28,961 bases of DNA from an uncultured Eubacteriales bacterium (GCA_910586105.1 CAJUGU010000041.1:1-28961); one strand, 5' to 3'. Counted from the first letter of the stretch, positions 16,455 through 23,853 are shown. A program made the numbers and translations. Notes: generated by a model from the sequence alone, not told the origin.

Positions 16455-16478
16455 AAAAAAGGGGCGCGTCCGCGCCCC
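16455..16478 (-). terminator. Terminator of the oxidoreductase operon
   Basis: The stem GGGGCGCG/CGCGCCCC with a two-base loop is followed on the minus strand by six T. A further hairpin, GAGTGCATCC/GGATGCACTC (16483-16510), lies just ahead of it. Confidence 0.88.
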
Positions 16479-16545
16479 GGAAGAGTGCATCCTTACTTGC
16501 GGATGCACTCGCAAATACAGGCCAGAACGGCTGCCCCGCCAATCC

Positions 16546-17475
16546 TCAGCGGCATTTCGCCAGCAGCTGTTCCCATTTTTTGTCGACCCATGCCTGGGCT
16601 TCCTCGATCATCCATTCCCCGCCCGGTGCAAAGCAATGGCGGAACCGCCCCTGCTTCCGCATGAAATCGGCGACCGGCAGCTTGCGGCGCGGCTCATAGG
16701 TCAGCCGGTATTCGCCTTCGACCACCTCGAACATCGGCCAGACGCACGTCTCGACCGCAAGCCGGGTGATCTCCGCCAGATCCTCTGCCGGATACCGCCA
16801 GCCGCGCGGGCACGGCGACAACACATTCAGGAAGGCGGGCCCTGGCGTATAGATCGCCTTGCGCGCCTTTTCGTGCAGGTCCTTCATCGAAGCCAAAAAC
16901 GTGCTTTGCGCCACATAGGGGATCCCGTGCGCGACCATGATCCCGGTCAGGTCCTTCTTGTTCTGCTTTTTACCGTTCGAGACCGTACCGATCGGGGTCG
17001 TCGTCGCATCCGCGAAGCGCGGCGTCGCGCCGGATCGCTGGATGCCCGTATTCATGTACGCCTCGTTGTCGTAGCAGACATACACCATGTCATGCCCGCG
17101 TTCCATCGCGCCGGAAAGCGACTGGAAGCCGATGTCATAAGTGCCGCCGTCGCCGCCGAAGGTGATGAATTTAAAGTTATCGGTCACTTTGCCCTTGCGT
17201 TTCAGGGCGTTATACGCCGCTTCCACGCCGCCGCAGGTCGCCGCCGCGTTTTCAAATGCGTTATGGATATAGCTGTCCGTCCATGCCGTGTATGGGTACA
17301 GGAAGGAGGATACCTCCAAACAGCCGGTCGCGTTTGTGATCACGGCCTTATCTTCCGGGTCGAGCGCCCGCAGCACTGCCCGTACCGTGACGCCTGCGCC
17401 GCAGCCAGCGCACAGCCGGTGCCCGCCTACGAAGCGCTCCGGCTTGGACATTTCCTGCTTTAAATTGTATGCCAT
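16546..17475 (-). CDS. porB: 2-oxoacid:ferredoxin oxidoreductase, beta (TPP-binding) subunit
   Basis: A 309-aa catalytic subunit that binds thiamine diphosphate and an iron-sulfur cluster in the oxidative decarboxylation of a 2-oxoacid to acyl-CoA with reduction of ferredoxin (reversible). The cluster cysteines C22, C25 (LCAGCG), C52 (ATGCLE) and C222 (SPCPRGW) are present. The TPP/Mg motif GDGG (108-111) is followed by the YDNEAYMNTG segment (135-144). The start ATG follows the alpha-subunit stop by six bases, with AAGGGGGT upstream. It is the last gene of the operon. Pyruvate (POR) and branched-chain 2-oxoacid (VOR) enzymes share this architecture, so the symbol is given by architecture only. 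The T-box upstream argues for a branched-chain substrate. Confidence 0.93.
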   Translation of the reverse strand: MAYNLKQEMSKPERFVGGHRLCAGCGAGVTVRAVLRALDPEDKAVITNATGCLEVSSFLYPYTAWTDSYIHNAFENAAATCGGVEAAYNALKRKGKVTDNFKFITFGGDGGTYDIGFQSLSGAMERGHDMVYVCYDNEAYMNTGIQRSGATPRFADATTTPIGTVSNGKKQNKKDLTGIMVAHGIPYVAQSTFLASMKDLHEKARKAIYTPGPAFLNVLSPCPRGWRYPAEDLAEITRLAVETCVWPMFEVVEGEYRLTYEPRRKLPVADFMRKQGRFRHCFAPGGEWMIEEAQAWVDKKWEQLLAKCR

Positions 17476-17481
17476 CGTTCC

Positions 17482-18663
17482 TTACCCCCTTTGCCCGATG
17501 TGGCGGTACGGCGCGCCGGTCTCGCCGGTCGCGGCGCATTCCTCCAACGCATGGAAGATCGTTTCGCAGTCTTCGACCCGGAAATCGCGCCCGCCAAGGC
17601 CATATACATAATTTACTGCGATCGGGCGTTCCTTACAGCCATACAGCGCCGCGCGGACTTCCGCCCCCAGCGGCCCGCCCGCCGCGGAAAAGGATTCGCA
17701 TTTGTCCAAAATGGCGATCGCCTTGCAGTGCGAAAGCGCCGCCGCGATCTCTTCAAACGGGAAGGGTCGGAAGACGCGCAGCTTGAGCATGCCGGCTTTC
17801 CTCCCCTGCTCGCGCAGGGCGTCCACACAGGCGCGCGCCGTACCCGCCGAGGAGCCGATCAGCACGACCGCCAGCTCGGCGTCCTCCAACCGGTAGGCTT
17901 CAAAAAAGCCATAGCTCCGGCCGGTCATTTCCCCGAAGCGCCTGCCAACGTCCAGGATCGCCTGTTTCGCCGCCTTCATCGCTTCGGCCTGCCCGACTTT
18001 TGCCTCCATATAATAGGGCGAAATGCCGTAAGGCCCGACCGCTAACGGGTTCTCATGCTTGAGCAGGTAATGCTCGGGATGGTATTCGCCAACAAAGGCT
18101 TTCACTTCCGCGTCCTCGCAAAGCTCGATATTTTCGACCGCGTGCGAGGTGATAAAGCCATCCTGACAGACCATCACCGGGAGCCGTACCGCAGGGTTTT
18201 CGCCGATCGGCATGGCCTGCAAATAATTGTCGTAGGCCTCCTGGTTGTTTTCGGCGTAGATCTGGATCCAGCCGGTATCCCGCGCTCCCATCGAGTCGGA
18301 ATGATCGTTGTTGATATTGATCGGCCCGGTCAGCGCCCGGTTGACGCACGCCAGCGTCACCGGCAGACGGTAGGACGCCGCGACGTAAAGCAGCTCCCAC
18401 ATCAGCGCCAGCCCGCAGGACGAGGTCGCCGTGACCGCCCGCGCGCCCGCCGCTTCCGCGCCGATACAGGTCGACATGGAGGAATGTTCCGATTCCACGG
18501 TAACGTACTCGGTATGCACCAGCCCATCCGCGACATACTGCGCGAAATACTGCGGGATCTCGGTCGAGGGCGTGATCGGGAATGCGCCCATCACGTCCGG
18601 GTCGATCTGGCGCATCGCATAGGCGACGGCTTCATTGCCGGATAAACGGTCCCTCTTTGCCAT
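17482..18663 (-). CDS. porA: 2-oxoacid:ferredoxin oxidoreductase, alpha subunit
   Basis: A 393-aa subunit of the four-subunit enzyme. The N-terminal pyrimidine-binding domain carries GNEAVAYAMRQ, the FPITPSTEI motif (residues 28-36) and VESEHSSMS, which line the TPP and substrate pocket. It continues with ATSSCGLALMWE and RALTGPININNDHSD. The C-terminal transketolase-like domain has VVLIGSSAGTAR and LRVFRPFPFEEI. The start ATG comes one base after the delta-subunit stop, with AAAGGAGG nine bases upstream inside that gene, so translation is coupled. Length is normal for PorA. Which 2-oxoacid is used cannot be set from these motifs. Confidence 0.94.
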   Translation of the reverse strand: MAKRDRLSGNEAVAYAMRQIDPDVMGAFPITPSTEIPQYFAQYVADGLVHTEYVTVESEHSSMSTCIGAEAAGARAVTATSSCGLALMWELLYVAASYRLPVTLACVNRALTGPININNDHSDSMGARDTGWIQIYAENNQEAYDNYLQAMPIGENPAVRLPVMVCQDGFITSHAVENIELCEDAEVKAFVGEYHPEHYLLKHENPLAVGPYGISPYYMEAKVGQAEAMKAAKQAILDVGRRFGEMTGRSYGFFEAYRLEDAELAVVLIGSSAGTARACVDALREQGRKAGMLKLRVFRPFPFEEIAAALSHCKAIAILDKCESFSAAGGPLGAEVRAALYGCKERPIAVNYVYGLGGRDFRVEDCETIFHALEECAATGETGAPYRHIGQRG

Positions 18664-18664
18664 A

Positions 18665-18967
18665 TTACGCCCCCTCCTTTCCCAACCGGATCGCCTTGAA
18701 CGGGCAGACCTTTACGCATACCCCGCAGCCCTTGCAGTGGTCAAAATCAAAATCGTCGCGCCGCCCGTCGCGGACCGGGATCGCACTGTCGGGGCAATAG
18801 GGCGTGCAGAGCAGGCACTGCTTGCATTTGTCCGGGTTCCAGGCCGGCGTCACGGTGCGCCATTCCCCGGTGGAAAACTGGTAGGCCGTGCCCGGTTCGT
18901 AGATCTCGCACCCTGGCGTCAGTTCCTGCCAGACGCTGGTCTCGTGGATATTTTCCGCCTTTTTCAT
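18665..18967 (-). CDS. porD: 2-oxoacid:ferredoxin oxidoreductase, delta subunit (2x[4Fe-4S] ferredoxin-like)
   Basis: A 100-aa electron-transfer subunit with two complete [4Fe-4S] motifs, CKQCLLCTPYCP and CKGCGVCVKVCP, in the C-terminal half. The N-terminus has the WRTVTPAW segment typical of PorD. It carries electrons from the TPP site to external ferredoxin. The ATG overlaps the gamma-subunit stop by four bases (ATGA), showing translational coupling. Confidence 0.95.
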   Translation of the reverse strand: MKKAENIHETSVWQELTPGCEIYEPGTAYQFSTGEWRTVTPAWNPDKCKQCLLCTPYCPDSAIPVRDGRRDDFDFDHCKGCGVCVKVCPFKAIRLGKEGA

Positions 18968-19545
18968 CCGAATCTGACCTCCTGCATGGATTTTGTGAGC
19001 GCGTCCATATTCCCCGCGATCACCTGCGGTTTGTGGGCGAATTTGTGCTGAAAGGACGCCTCCATATCGGCGATGAACCGCTCCGGCGCAACAACGCCGG
19101 AGACCTTGACCGCCGCCGCCAGCATCGGCGTGTTGGGGAAGTTCTTCCCCAGCGTTTCCTCCGAAATACGCCGCGCGTCGATCGTGCAGACCTGCCCGGC
19201 GTAGCCGTTGAGCAGCGGGCGGATCTCCTCTGGGGAACGGCTGGTGTTCACCACGATCGCCCCCTGCTCGGAAAGCCCATGCGTCACGTCGACCGACGCC
19301 AAAAGGGTTTCGTCGACGACGATCACATAATCAGGGCCGTAAATGTTGGAATGTACCGTGCATCGCGTATCGGAAATGCGGTTATACGCCGTGACCGGCG
19401 CGCCCATGCGCTCGGGGCCGTATTCCGGGAAGCCCTGCACATATTTGCCGGAAGAAAAGGCAGCGTCCGCCAGGAGCAGGCAGGCGGTCTTTGCGCCCTG
19501 TCCGCCGCGGCCGTGCCAGCGGATCTCAACTGGGTTTTCGGTCAT
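18964..19545 (-). CDS. porC: 2-oxoacid:ferredoxin oxidoreductase, gamma subunit
   Basis: A 193-aa subunit beginning EIRWHGRGGQGAKTA, the typical gamma-subunit opening, followed by FPEYGPERMGAPV and VVDETLL segments. It is the CoA-binding-associated subunit of the complex and is the first gene of the operon. The start ATG has AGGAGG ten bases upstream and lies about 45 bases after the T-box terminator, so its expression depends directly on read-through of that leader. Confidence 0.94.
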   Translation of the reverse strand: MTENPVEIRWHGRGGQGAKTACLLLADAAFSSGKYVQGFPEYGPERMGAPVTAYNRISDTRCTVHSNIYGPDYVIVVDETLLASVDVTHGLSEQGAIVVNTSRSPEEIRPLLNGYAGQVCTIDARRISEETLGKNFPNTPMLAAAVKVSGVVAPERFIADMEASFQHKFAHKPQVIAGNMDALTKSMQEVRFG

Positions 19546-19589
19546 TGTAATTTTGCCTCCTGTTTGCAGTTTTCGTCGTTTCCGGCAAC

Positions 19590-19845
19590 AAAAAACGGGC
19601 GTTCCGTCCGTAAAAGGACGAAAGCCCGAAAGCGATCGCTATACCACCTTGTTACCGTACCATCATACGTTTCCCGGGTAACGGTGGGAAGCCGGTGCGT
19701 CCTACGCCCGCGGACGGGGTCGGCGCACAGCTCGGGAGTGATTTTCGGACAGCGGCTACTTGCGCCGGGCTTACACTCTCCCCGGCTCGCTGCGGCGTTT
19801 GCCTGCGGCCTACTCTCTCCGTCGTTGCTGTTTGCTTATCTAACA
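19590..19845 (-). promoter_or_regulatory. T-box riboswitch leader of the oxidoreductase operon, specifier probably AUC (Ile)
   Basis: Read on the minus strand, Stem I starts with ACAGC and GGAG, then the AGAGTA loop-E strand. The distal part AGCGAGCCGGGG/GCCCGGC is followed by the return strand GAAAATCACTCC and GAGCTGT, closing the stem (GGAG/CTCC, ACAGC/GCTGT). The T-box bulge AAGGTGGTATAGCG lies at 19637-19650. The terminator is a stem of about 13 bp (CGGGCTTTCGTCC with GGACGGAACGCCCG) followed by six T (19590-19628). The specifier read one base from the lower helix is ATC, Ile (19740-19742). The shifted reading AAT (Asn) is the alternative. Uncharged tRNA would permit read-through into porC. 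Confidence 0.88.
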
Positions 19846-19851
19846 GGCTAA

Positions 19852-19880
19852 AGTATACAAGATTCCGTCCCGGATTTCAA
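19852..19880 (-). promoter_or_regulatory. Sigma-A promoter of the T-box/oxidoreductase operon
   Basis: On the minus strand: TTGAAA (19875-19880), a 17-bp spacer, TATACT (19852-19857). The 150 bases between here and the divergent promoter at 20030 hold small hairpins only. Confidence 0.85.
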
Positions 19881-20029
19881 GTAGCAAACCGCACAAAAAC
19901 AGCCCGGTTTTCCGGGAAATCGCTGCAAAAGTGCATTTTTCCACCAAAAAGTGGAAGGGCGCGCCGAAAGGGGGCGCCGGACGGGAAGAAGGGCGCGCGG
20001 AAGGCGTCCGGCGCGGGCAAACCTTTTCC

Positions 20030-20058
20030 TTGCCAGCACGGTCGAAATATGCTACAAT
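20030..20058 (+). promoter_or_regulatory. Sigma-A promoter of the small membrane protein gene
   Basis: TTGCCA (20030-20035), a 17-bp spacer, TACAAT (20053-20058), with the gene starting 32 bases after the -10 box. Confidence 0.8.
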
Positions 20059-20090
20059 AAGGTCGGAACACGCGAAAGGAAGGTGCCGAA

Positions 20091-20501
20091 ATGGACGAAA
20101 ACAAAGATCTGGGCCTGGACACGGCAGAAGGCGCGCCGGGAGCGCCGGCGGAAGAGCCGTCGGAAACGCTGCTCCCCGTGGAACGCGGGGCCGTGGAGGC
20201 CGCAGCCGTGGAAACGGACGGCGAGGCCGATGCGCCCGATCCGGAGGAAGACGACGACGGTCCCCCGGCCGATATGGTGTTTGGGCTGCGCCGCCGCACC
20301 TTTCATTTGCTGGTGGTCGGTTATGCGCTCGGTATCATCTTCGTCGCGCTGCTCGGACTGGCAGGCCTGTATCCCGAAGACAGCGGTACCGTGATCCCTG
20401 GCGTGATCGGCGCCGCGATCGGCTATGCGCTTTCCGTATATCTGGATAAGCGGGACGCCGCGAAGGAAGCAGCCGAAAACGCCGAAGGCCTGAAGAAGTA
20501 A
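20091..20501 (+). CDS. Small two-helix membrane protein with acidic N-terminal tail, unknown function
   Basis: A 136-aa protein. Residues 1-65 are a low-complexity acidic Ala/Pro/Glu/Asp-rich tail, probably cytosolic and disordered. Two membrane helices follow, at about 71-93 and 98-117, then a short charged tail rich in Lys, Ala and Glu. I do not recognise a family. The gene has its own promoter, an AAGGAAGG site before the ATG, and a terminator at 20617-20655. A 104-bp MITE sits exactly between its stop codon and that terminator. The stop triplet TAA is also the duplicated target site, so the protein end was left unchanged by the insertion. Confidence 0.8.
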   Translation: MDENKDLGLDTAEGAPGAPAEEPSETLLPVERGAVEAAAVETDGEADAPDPEEDDDGPPADMVFGLRRRTFHLLVVGYALGIIFVALLGLAGLYPEDSGTVIPGVIGAAIGYALSVYLDKRDAAKEAAENAEGLKK

Positions 20502-20605
20502 GAACCTGTATTCATAAGCGAAAGTGGTGGATGGACGGTAGATGGCGCGGCATGACCGAGTCAGATGCCGTCCGGACGCCGCTTTGGGCTTGTGAATACA
20601 GGTTC
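20502..20605. mobile_element. 104-bp MITE with IS5-like terminal inverted repeats and TAA target duplication
   Basis: The ends GAACCTGTATTCA (20502-20514) and TGAATACAGGTTC (20593-20605) are perfect 13-bp inverted repeats. The element is flanked on both sides by TAA (20499-20501 and 20606-20608), a 3-bp TNA-type duplication as made by some IS5-family groups. The interior carries no gene. The terminal repeat differs by one base in 13 from the IS end at 28910, so that IS family could mobilise it in trans. Confidence 0.82.
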
Positions 20606-20616
20606 TAAATGCAAAG

Positions 20617-20655
20617 CCTGCGGAGCCGTCCCGCTGGGATGGGCCGCAGGTTTTT
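20617..20655 (+). terminator. Terminator of the small membrane protein gene
   Basis: The stem CCTGCGG (20617-20623) / CCGCAGG (20644-20650) is extended imperfectly towards the loop and followed by five T. Confidence 0.8.
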
Positions 20656-20732
20656 CCGTCCCCTGGATTTGCCGCCAGCCGTCGACCGCGCGGCATGGTG
20701 GATTGATTTTTGAACGTCAAAAGGGGGGCGGC

Positions 20733-20954
20733 ATGGAGATCCAGTTCGCGCGGACCGAAGATCTGGACGCCGGGCTGTATACACGGTTGCTCGCGGAGAT
20801 GGCCAAGCTACAGCCCGCCGATATCCAAGCAGCGGAACCGGATGGCGATTCTCTTCGGTATGAACAGCCGTCCGCTTTTTTCATTTTGCATCCCCCCTTT
20901 TCTCGCAAGGGCGTTCAAAGCCGCCGCCGCGCAGCCCTCTGCAAAAAGGGATAG
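20733..20954 (+). CDS. Hypothetical protein, 73 aa, possibly truncated
   Basis: The ORF starts with an ATG preceded by a G-rich AAAAGGGGGG site. The first 43 residues are acidic and look like ordinary protein (MEIQFARTEDLDAGLYTRLL at the start). The C-terminal 30 residues are basic and Ser/Arg-rich, with runs of Phe and Pro, and look like out-of-frame sequence. The opening resembles the first strand and helix of GNAT acetyltransferases, but this is weak. It may be the 5' remnant of a larger gene broken by a frameshift near 20860. No clear promoter is seen. Confidence 0.4.
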   Translation: MEIQFARTEDLDAGLYTRLLAEMAKLQPADIQAAEPDGDSLRYEQPSAFFILHPPFSRKGVQSRRRAALCKKG

Positions 20955-20955
20955 C

Positions 20956-20993
20956 AAAGGCCCGCCAGTGTGTTTCTCACCGGCGGGCCTTTA
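20956..20993. terminator. Convergent-gene hairpin terminator
   Basis: The stem AAAGGCCCGCC...GTG (20956-20970) pairs with CAC...GGCGGGCCTTT (20978-20993). It lies between the plus-strand 73-aa ORF and the minus-strand PilZ gene, and the short T-runs suggest modest bidirectional termination. Confidence 0.65.
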
Positions 20994-21085
20994 CCGTTCA
21001 ACACATGAAGAAGGTTCCAGTCCTCCATTCACATACTTTTCAAAATCGGTTTGCTGCATCGCCGCAATGGGCAAACGGCTGCTGC

Positions 21086-21673
21086 TCAGCGGTTGTTTTG
21101 CAGCTGGATCGAGAAGACTGCCTTTTGGATGGCGGCGTCTTCGTCGTCGCAAAGGTCGACAAATTTGGATGCATAAACGTGTTCCGTTTCCCTGCCGGAG
21201 GATAACGGGCGCAGGATCTGCGTATGTACCAGCAGCGGATGCTTCATCGGCGCGATCACGACCTCTATCACTTCGCCGACCTCCAGAGTCTGGGTCGTGC
21301 GGAAGGCGATCCCGCCGCAGCTGAGATCCTTACAGGTAAACCGGCGCTGACCGTTCCATTCCCCGCTGACCGGATAAAAGAAGCTCTCAAAACCGGTAGG
21401 CACCCGCAGGTTGCGGCGCTCCGATGCGTCCAGCCTGGCATACGGCGCGACGACCACGCAGTCGCCATAGCGATAACCCACCCGGACGCGGAAGCCAATA
21501 TCTTCATCGCCTATGCCGATCATACAGATGTCTTCGGCCTGAGCGACCTGCTCTGCCAGCCCGTTCAGGATGTTCAGATGCATCGGCTCCGAACCGGGCG
21601 CGGAATCCAGCTCGCCTTGAGCGATCGGGTTATGCTCTGCGTCGGATATCAAATAACGGTGGATCATGCCCAT
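21086..21673 (-). CDS. PilZ-domain cyclic-di-GMP-binding protein
   Basis: A 195-aa cytosolic protein. The N-terminal half (1-82) resembles the YcgR-type N-terminal beta domain. The PilZ domain follows with the c-di-GMP-binding RxxxR motif ERRNLR (85-90) and DLSCGG (116-121, matching D/NxSxxG). Both halves of the ligand site are intact, so it should bind c-di-GMP. The ATG at 21673 has AGGA eight bases upstream; a second ATG lies two codons in. It is 90 bases downstream of the FlhB-C-like gene on the same strand, with a GC-rich hairpin between, so it probably shares that transcript. Together they point to export or motility control. Output partners are not visible here. Confidence 0.88.
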   Translation of the reverse strand: MGMIHRYLISDAEHNPIAQGELDSAPGSEPMHLNILNGLAEQVAQAEDICMIGIGDEDIGFRVRVGYRYGDCVVVAPYARLDASERRNLRVPTGFESFFYPVSGEWNGQRRFTCKDLSCGGIAFRTTQTLEVGEVIEVVIAPMKHPLLVHTQILRPLSSGRETEHVYASKFVDLCDDEDAAIQKAVFSIQLQNNR

Positions 21674-21763
21674 TTCCCCTTTCCTGATCCGAATGTGTTC
21701 GGCCCGGTACCCATCCGGATGGCGGCGAACAGGATTTGCCGCCGCCCTGTGGATCCGGCGCCT

Positions 21764-22129
21764 TTATTCTACAGGCTGTGCTTCGGCCTGCGCCGCGGCT
21801 TCAGCCTGTGCAGCCGCCTGCCGCCGCGCTTCGTCGCGCTCGCGGCGCGCCTTATCGGGATCGCTGGGGTCGAAATTCAGGAAGTAGACATAGATCTCAA
21901 CGATCGCCTGATAGAGCGAATCCGGGATCTGCTGGCCGAGCTGAAGCTGGGACAGCATGGTCGCAAGCGAATTATCTTCATATACCGGGACGTTATTATC
22001 GGCGGCTACTTCGACGATGCGTTCGGCGAGGTAGCCCATGCCGGAGGCCACAACGATCGGCGCGGCGGAACCGCCGTCATACCGCAGGGCGACAGCGCGC
22101 CCGGTGGCGGGTGTATCATATCGTGACAT
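21764..22129 (-). CDS. FlhB C-terminal-like protein (YlqH/FhlB family, T3SS switch-like)
   Basis: A 121-aa protein homologous to the cytoplasmic C-terminal domain of FlhB, the type III export substrate-specificity switch, as in B. subtilis YlqH. Conserved segments are AVALRYDGG, GYLAERIVEVA, NNVPVYEDNSLA and QIPDSLYQAIVEIY. It begins just where FlhB would be after self-cleavage, but the NPTH motif is replaced by TPATG, so it cannot autocleave in that way. The last 30 residues are an Ala/Glu/Arg/Gln-rich, likely coiled-coil tail. The ATG lies inside the 3' end of the ylqG-like gene (14-base overlap), with AAGGAG 12 bases upstream. A TTG seven codons earlier is less likely. Confidence 0.88.
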   Translation of the reverse strand: MSRYDTPATGRAVALRYDGGSAAPIVVASGMGYLAERIVEVAADNNVPVYEDNSLATMLSQLQLGQQIPDSLYQAIVEIYVYFLNFDPSDPDKARRERDEARRQAAAQAEAAAQAEAQPVE

Positions 22130-23555
22130 TAACGCTGTTCTCTCCTTCAAAGATCTTGGGGAACACTGCCGACAGGGTCAGCGGGCGTTCCATTTTGACG
22201 ACCTGGATGCCGGTGGGGCGCAGGCCGTTTTCGGTCAAAATACGGGACAGCTCGGTCTGGATGACCTGCGAGAAGGGCGCGACGGTCGCCGGGCAGGAGA
22301 TCAGCATTTCGACCTCTTCGCCGTGGCTGCCCATGACGATGTCGAAAAAGCCCAGCCCCTGGATATCGACTTTGAACAGGAACCGCAGCGTATTATCCCG
22401 CTGCGAGCCGCCCTTGTGCATATTGTCCTCGGCGTCCGGGTCGACCCAAAGCTCGGAGAACATCAATTTGCCGTTCCATTCCATCGGCAAAAGGATATGG
22501 TTGATGGGCATGTAAACGCTTTCGTTGATGAGCAGGGCCTGGATGATCTGGCGGAAGGCTTCCTGCGCTTCCGCGCCGCCGCTGCCGCGAAGCGCCATAT
22601 CGGCGGCGCGCGCGAGCTGGTTTGCGAAATTGTTTTCGACCGACGCGCGGCTGAACGCGCTGTTGCGGATCGAATTCAAAAGCGTGCTGGCGGTCAGGCT
22701 GCCAAGACGCGCCTTCAGCGATTCATGGCCGATGAGCTGGCTGAACGCTTGCATGAGGCCTTCTTCCGAGCCGTTTTCATAGCGGGAGATCTCGAGCGCA
22801 AGCTGGGAAATCAGGCTGCGGGAAAGCCCCATGTCGTGGGTGGTCTCGGTGTAGTTCGCAAGGTGGCTGAGGATGCCGCCTTGCAGCAGCTTGAGCGCCC
22901 CTGCGCGGTCGCCGTTCTGGAACATCTGCTGGAGCTGCTGGGTCATGGGGGAAAGCCCCCGGCTGTAGCTGGCGGGGATCGCCCGGCTGAGCTGGCTGAG
23001 CAGACGCAGCAGGTTGCCCTCGATGTGTTCGGTCGACGTATAGTCGCCGTAGCGCTTCAGGAATTGCAGGATATCGGTCTTGATGTTTTGGGTCTGGCTT
23101 TGGGAATAAGCCTCGCGCAGGATGGTGAAGAGCGGGCCGGAAAAGCGCGCGCTGTCCGCCAGCTGCTGGGTCAGGAATTGGAGCAGCTGCTGTTCGTCCA
23201 TGGGGATCATGGACAGGAGCTGACCCATTTCCCCGGCGATCCCTTCATCCATGCCGGAGGCAACGATCGACCGGAACTCTGCGAGCGTGCGGGACAGGGT
23301 CTGCGTCAGGCCGGGGGTATCGCGCAGCTTTTGAAGGAAGGTCGCAAAATTGCTGTCATAGCGCAGGGAACCGCCGGGACCGGCGGCGTCGCCGGAATCC
23401 TGACGTTCGGTGCGGTTGTCGGGCCTGCTGACCCGGTCGAGGTTCGGGGCGTTCTGGACGCGGTTATCGGCACTTGGATTTACGGGGAGCTGCCGGTTGA
23501 TATTGGTATTGTCCTGCCCCGGAACAGGGTTGGTGACACCCAGTAAACTAGGCAT
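22116..23555 (-). CDS. FliK-like / YlqG-like protein, probable flagellar hook-length-control homologue
   Basis: A 479-aa soluble protein. An N-terminal Asn/Pro/Gln/Arg-rich disordered stretch (about 1-65) precedes a long helical middle (about 68-330) with many Leu/Gln heptad-like runs. The C-terminal domain (about 360-479) resembles the FliK C-terminal fold: TLRFLFKVDIQGLGFFDIVM as its core strand-turn, then a helix SQVIQTELSRILTENGL. In B. subtilis a similar gene, ylqG, directly precedes ylqH, as here. The start ATG at 23555 has AAGGGAG seven bases upstream; the longer open frame upstream crosses the promoter. No other flagellar gene is in the window, so its role in motility is inferred. Confidence 0.75.
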   Translation of the reverse strand: MPSLLGVTNPVPGQDNTNINRQLPVNPSADNRVQNAPNLDRVSRPDNRTERQDSGDAAGPGGSLRYDSNFATFLQKLRDTPGLTQTLSRTLAEFRSIVASGMDEGIAGEMGQLLSMIPMDEQQLLQFLTQQLADSARFSGPLFTILREAYSQSQTQNIKTDILQFLKRYGDYTSTEHIEGNLLRLLSQLSRAIPASYSRGLSPMTQQLQQMFQNGDRAGALKLLQGGILSHLANYTETTHDMGLSRSLISQLALEISRYENGSEEGLMQAFSQLIGHESLKARLGSLTASTLLNSIRNSAFSRASVENNFANQLARAADMALRGSGGAEAQEAFRQIIQALLINESVYMPINHILLPMEWNGKLMFSELWVDPDAEDNMHKGGSQRDNTLRFLFKVDIQGLGFFDIVMGSHGEEVEMLISCPATVAPFSQVIQTELSRILTENGLRPTGIQVVKMERPLTLSAVFPKIFEGENSVNVTI

Positions 23556-23625
23556 TGAAAGACTCCCTTTCTGAAACGGATTCGGATCCCTGCGCGGCAA
23601 GGCTGACAGGCATACTCTACGGAAT

Positions 23626-23654
23626 ATTATATACTCCTCAACGCGATTATGCAA
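23626..23654 (-). promoter_or_regulatory. Sigma-A promoter of the ylqG-ylqH-PilZ transcript
   Basis: On the minus strand: TTGCAT (23649-23654), a 17-bp spacer, TATAAT (23626-23631). It is a sigma-A pattern, not the TAAA/GCCGATAA pattern of the flagellar sigma factor. The 170 bases between it and the divergent rubrerythrin promoter hold nothing I can identify. Confidence 0.82.
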
Positions 23655-23824
23655 GAGGGTTTTCACAAAAACGCGGCAGAAGGCTAAGAAGATGCGGGGG
23701 AGCAGGGGGCGGGGGAGCCCTCCCGCTTTATGGAAGGGGCTGAAAACGCCGGCTGCGCCGCCGGGCTGCAAAGCGCAAAAGCGCCCGTTGTGAAAACCGG
23801 AATCCCGGGAGAACCGCTCCGAGG

Positions 23825-23853
23825 ATTGACTTATTTCCGGAAATATGATATGC
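23825..23853 (+). promoter_or_regulatory. Rubrerythrin promoter with a palindromic operator candidate in the spacer
   Basis: TTGACT (23825-23830), a 17-bp spacer, TATGCT (23848-23853). The spacer contains a perfect 14-bp palindrome, TATTTCCGGAAATA (23831-23844). A dimeric repressor bound there would block RNA polymerase. The sequence does not match the PerR box pattern I know for rubrerythrin genes. Confidence 0.75.

Noticed and set aside
21005..21205. Plus-strand 66-codon frame opposite the end of the PilZ gene
   Set aside because: It lies largely antisense to the PilZ coding sequence, has no ribosome binding site, and is not protein-like.
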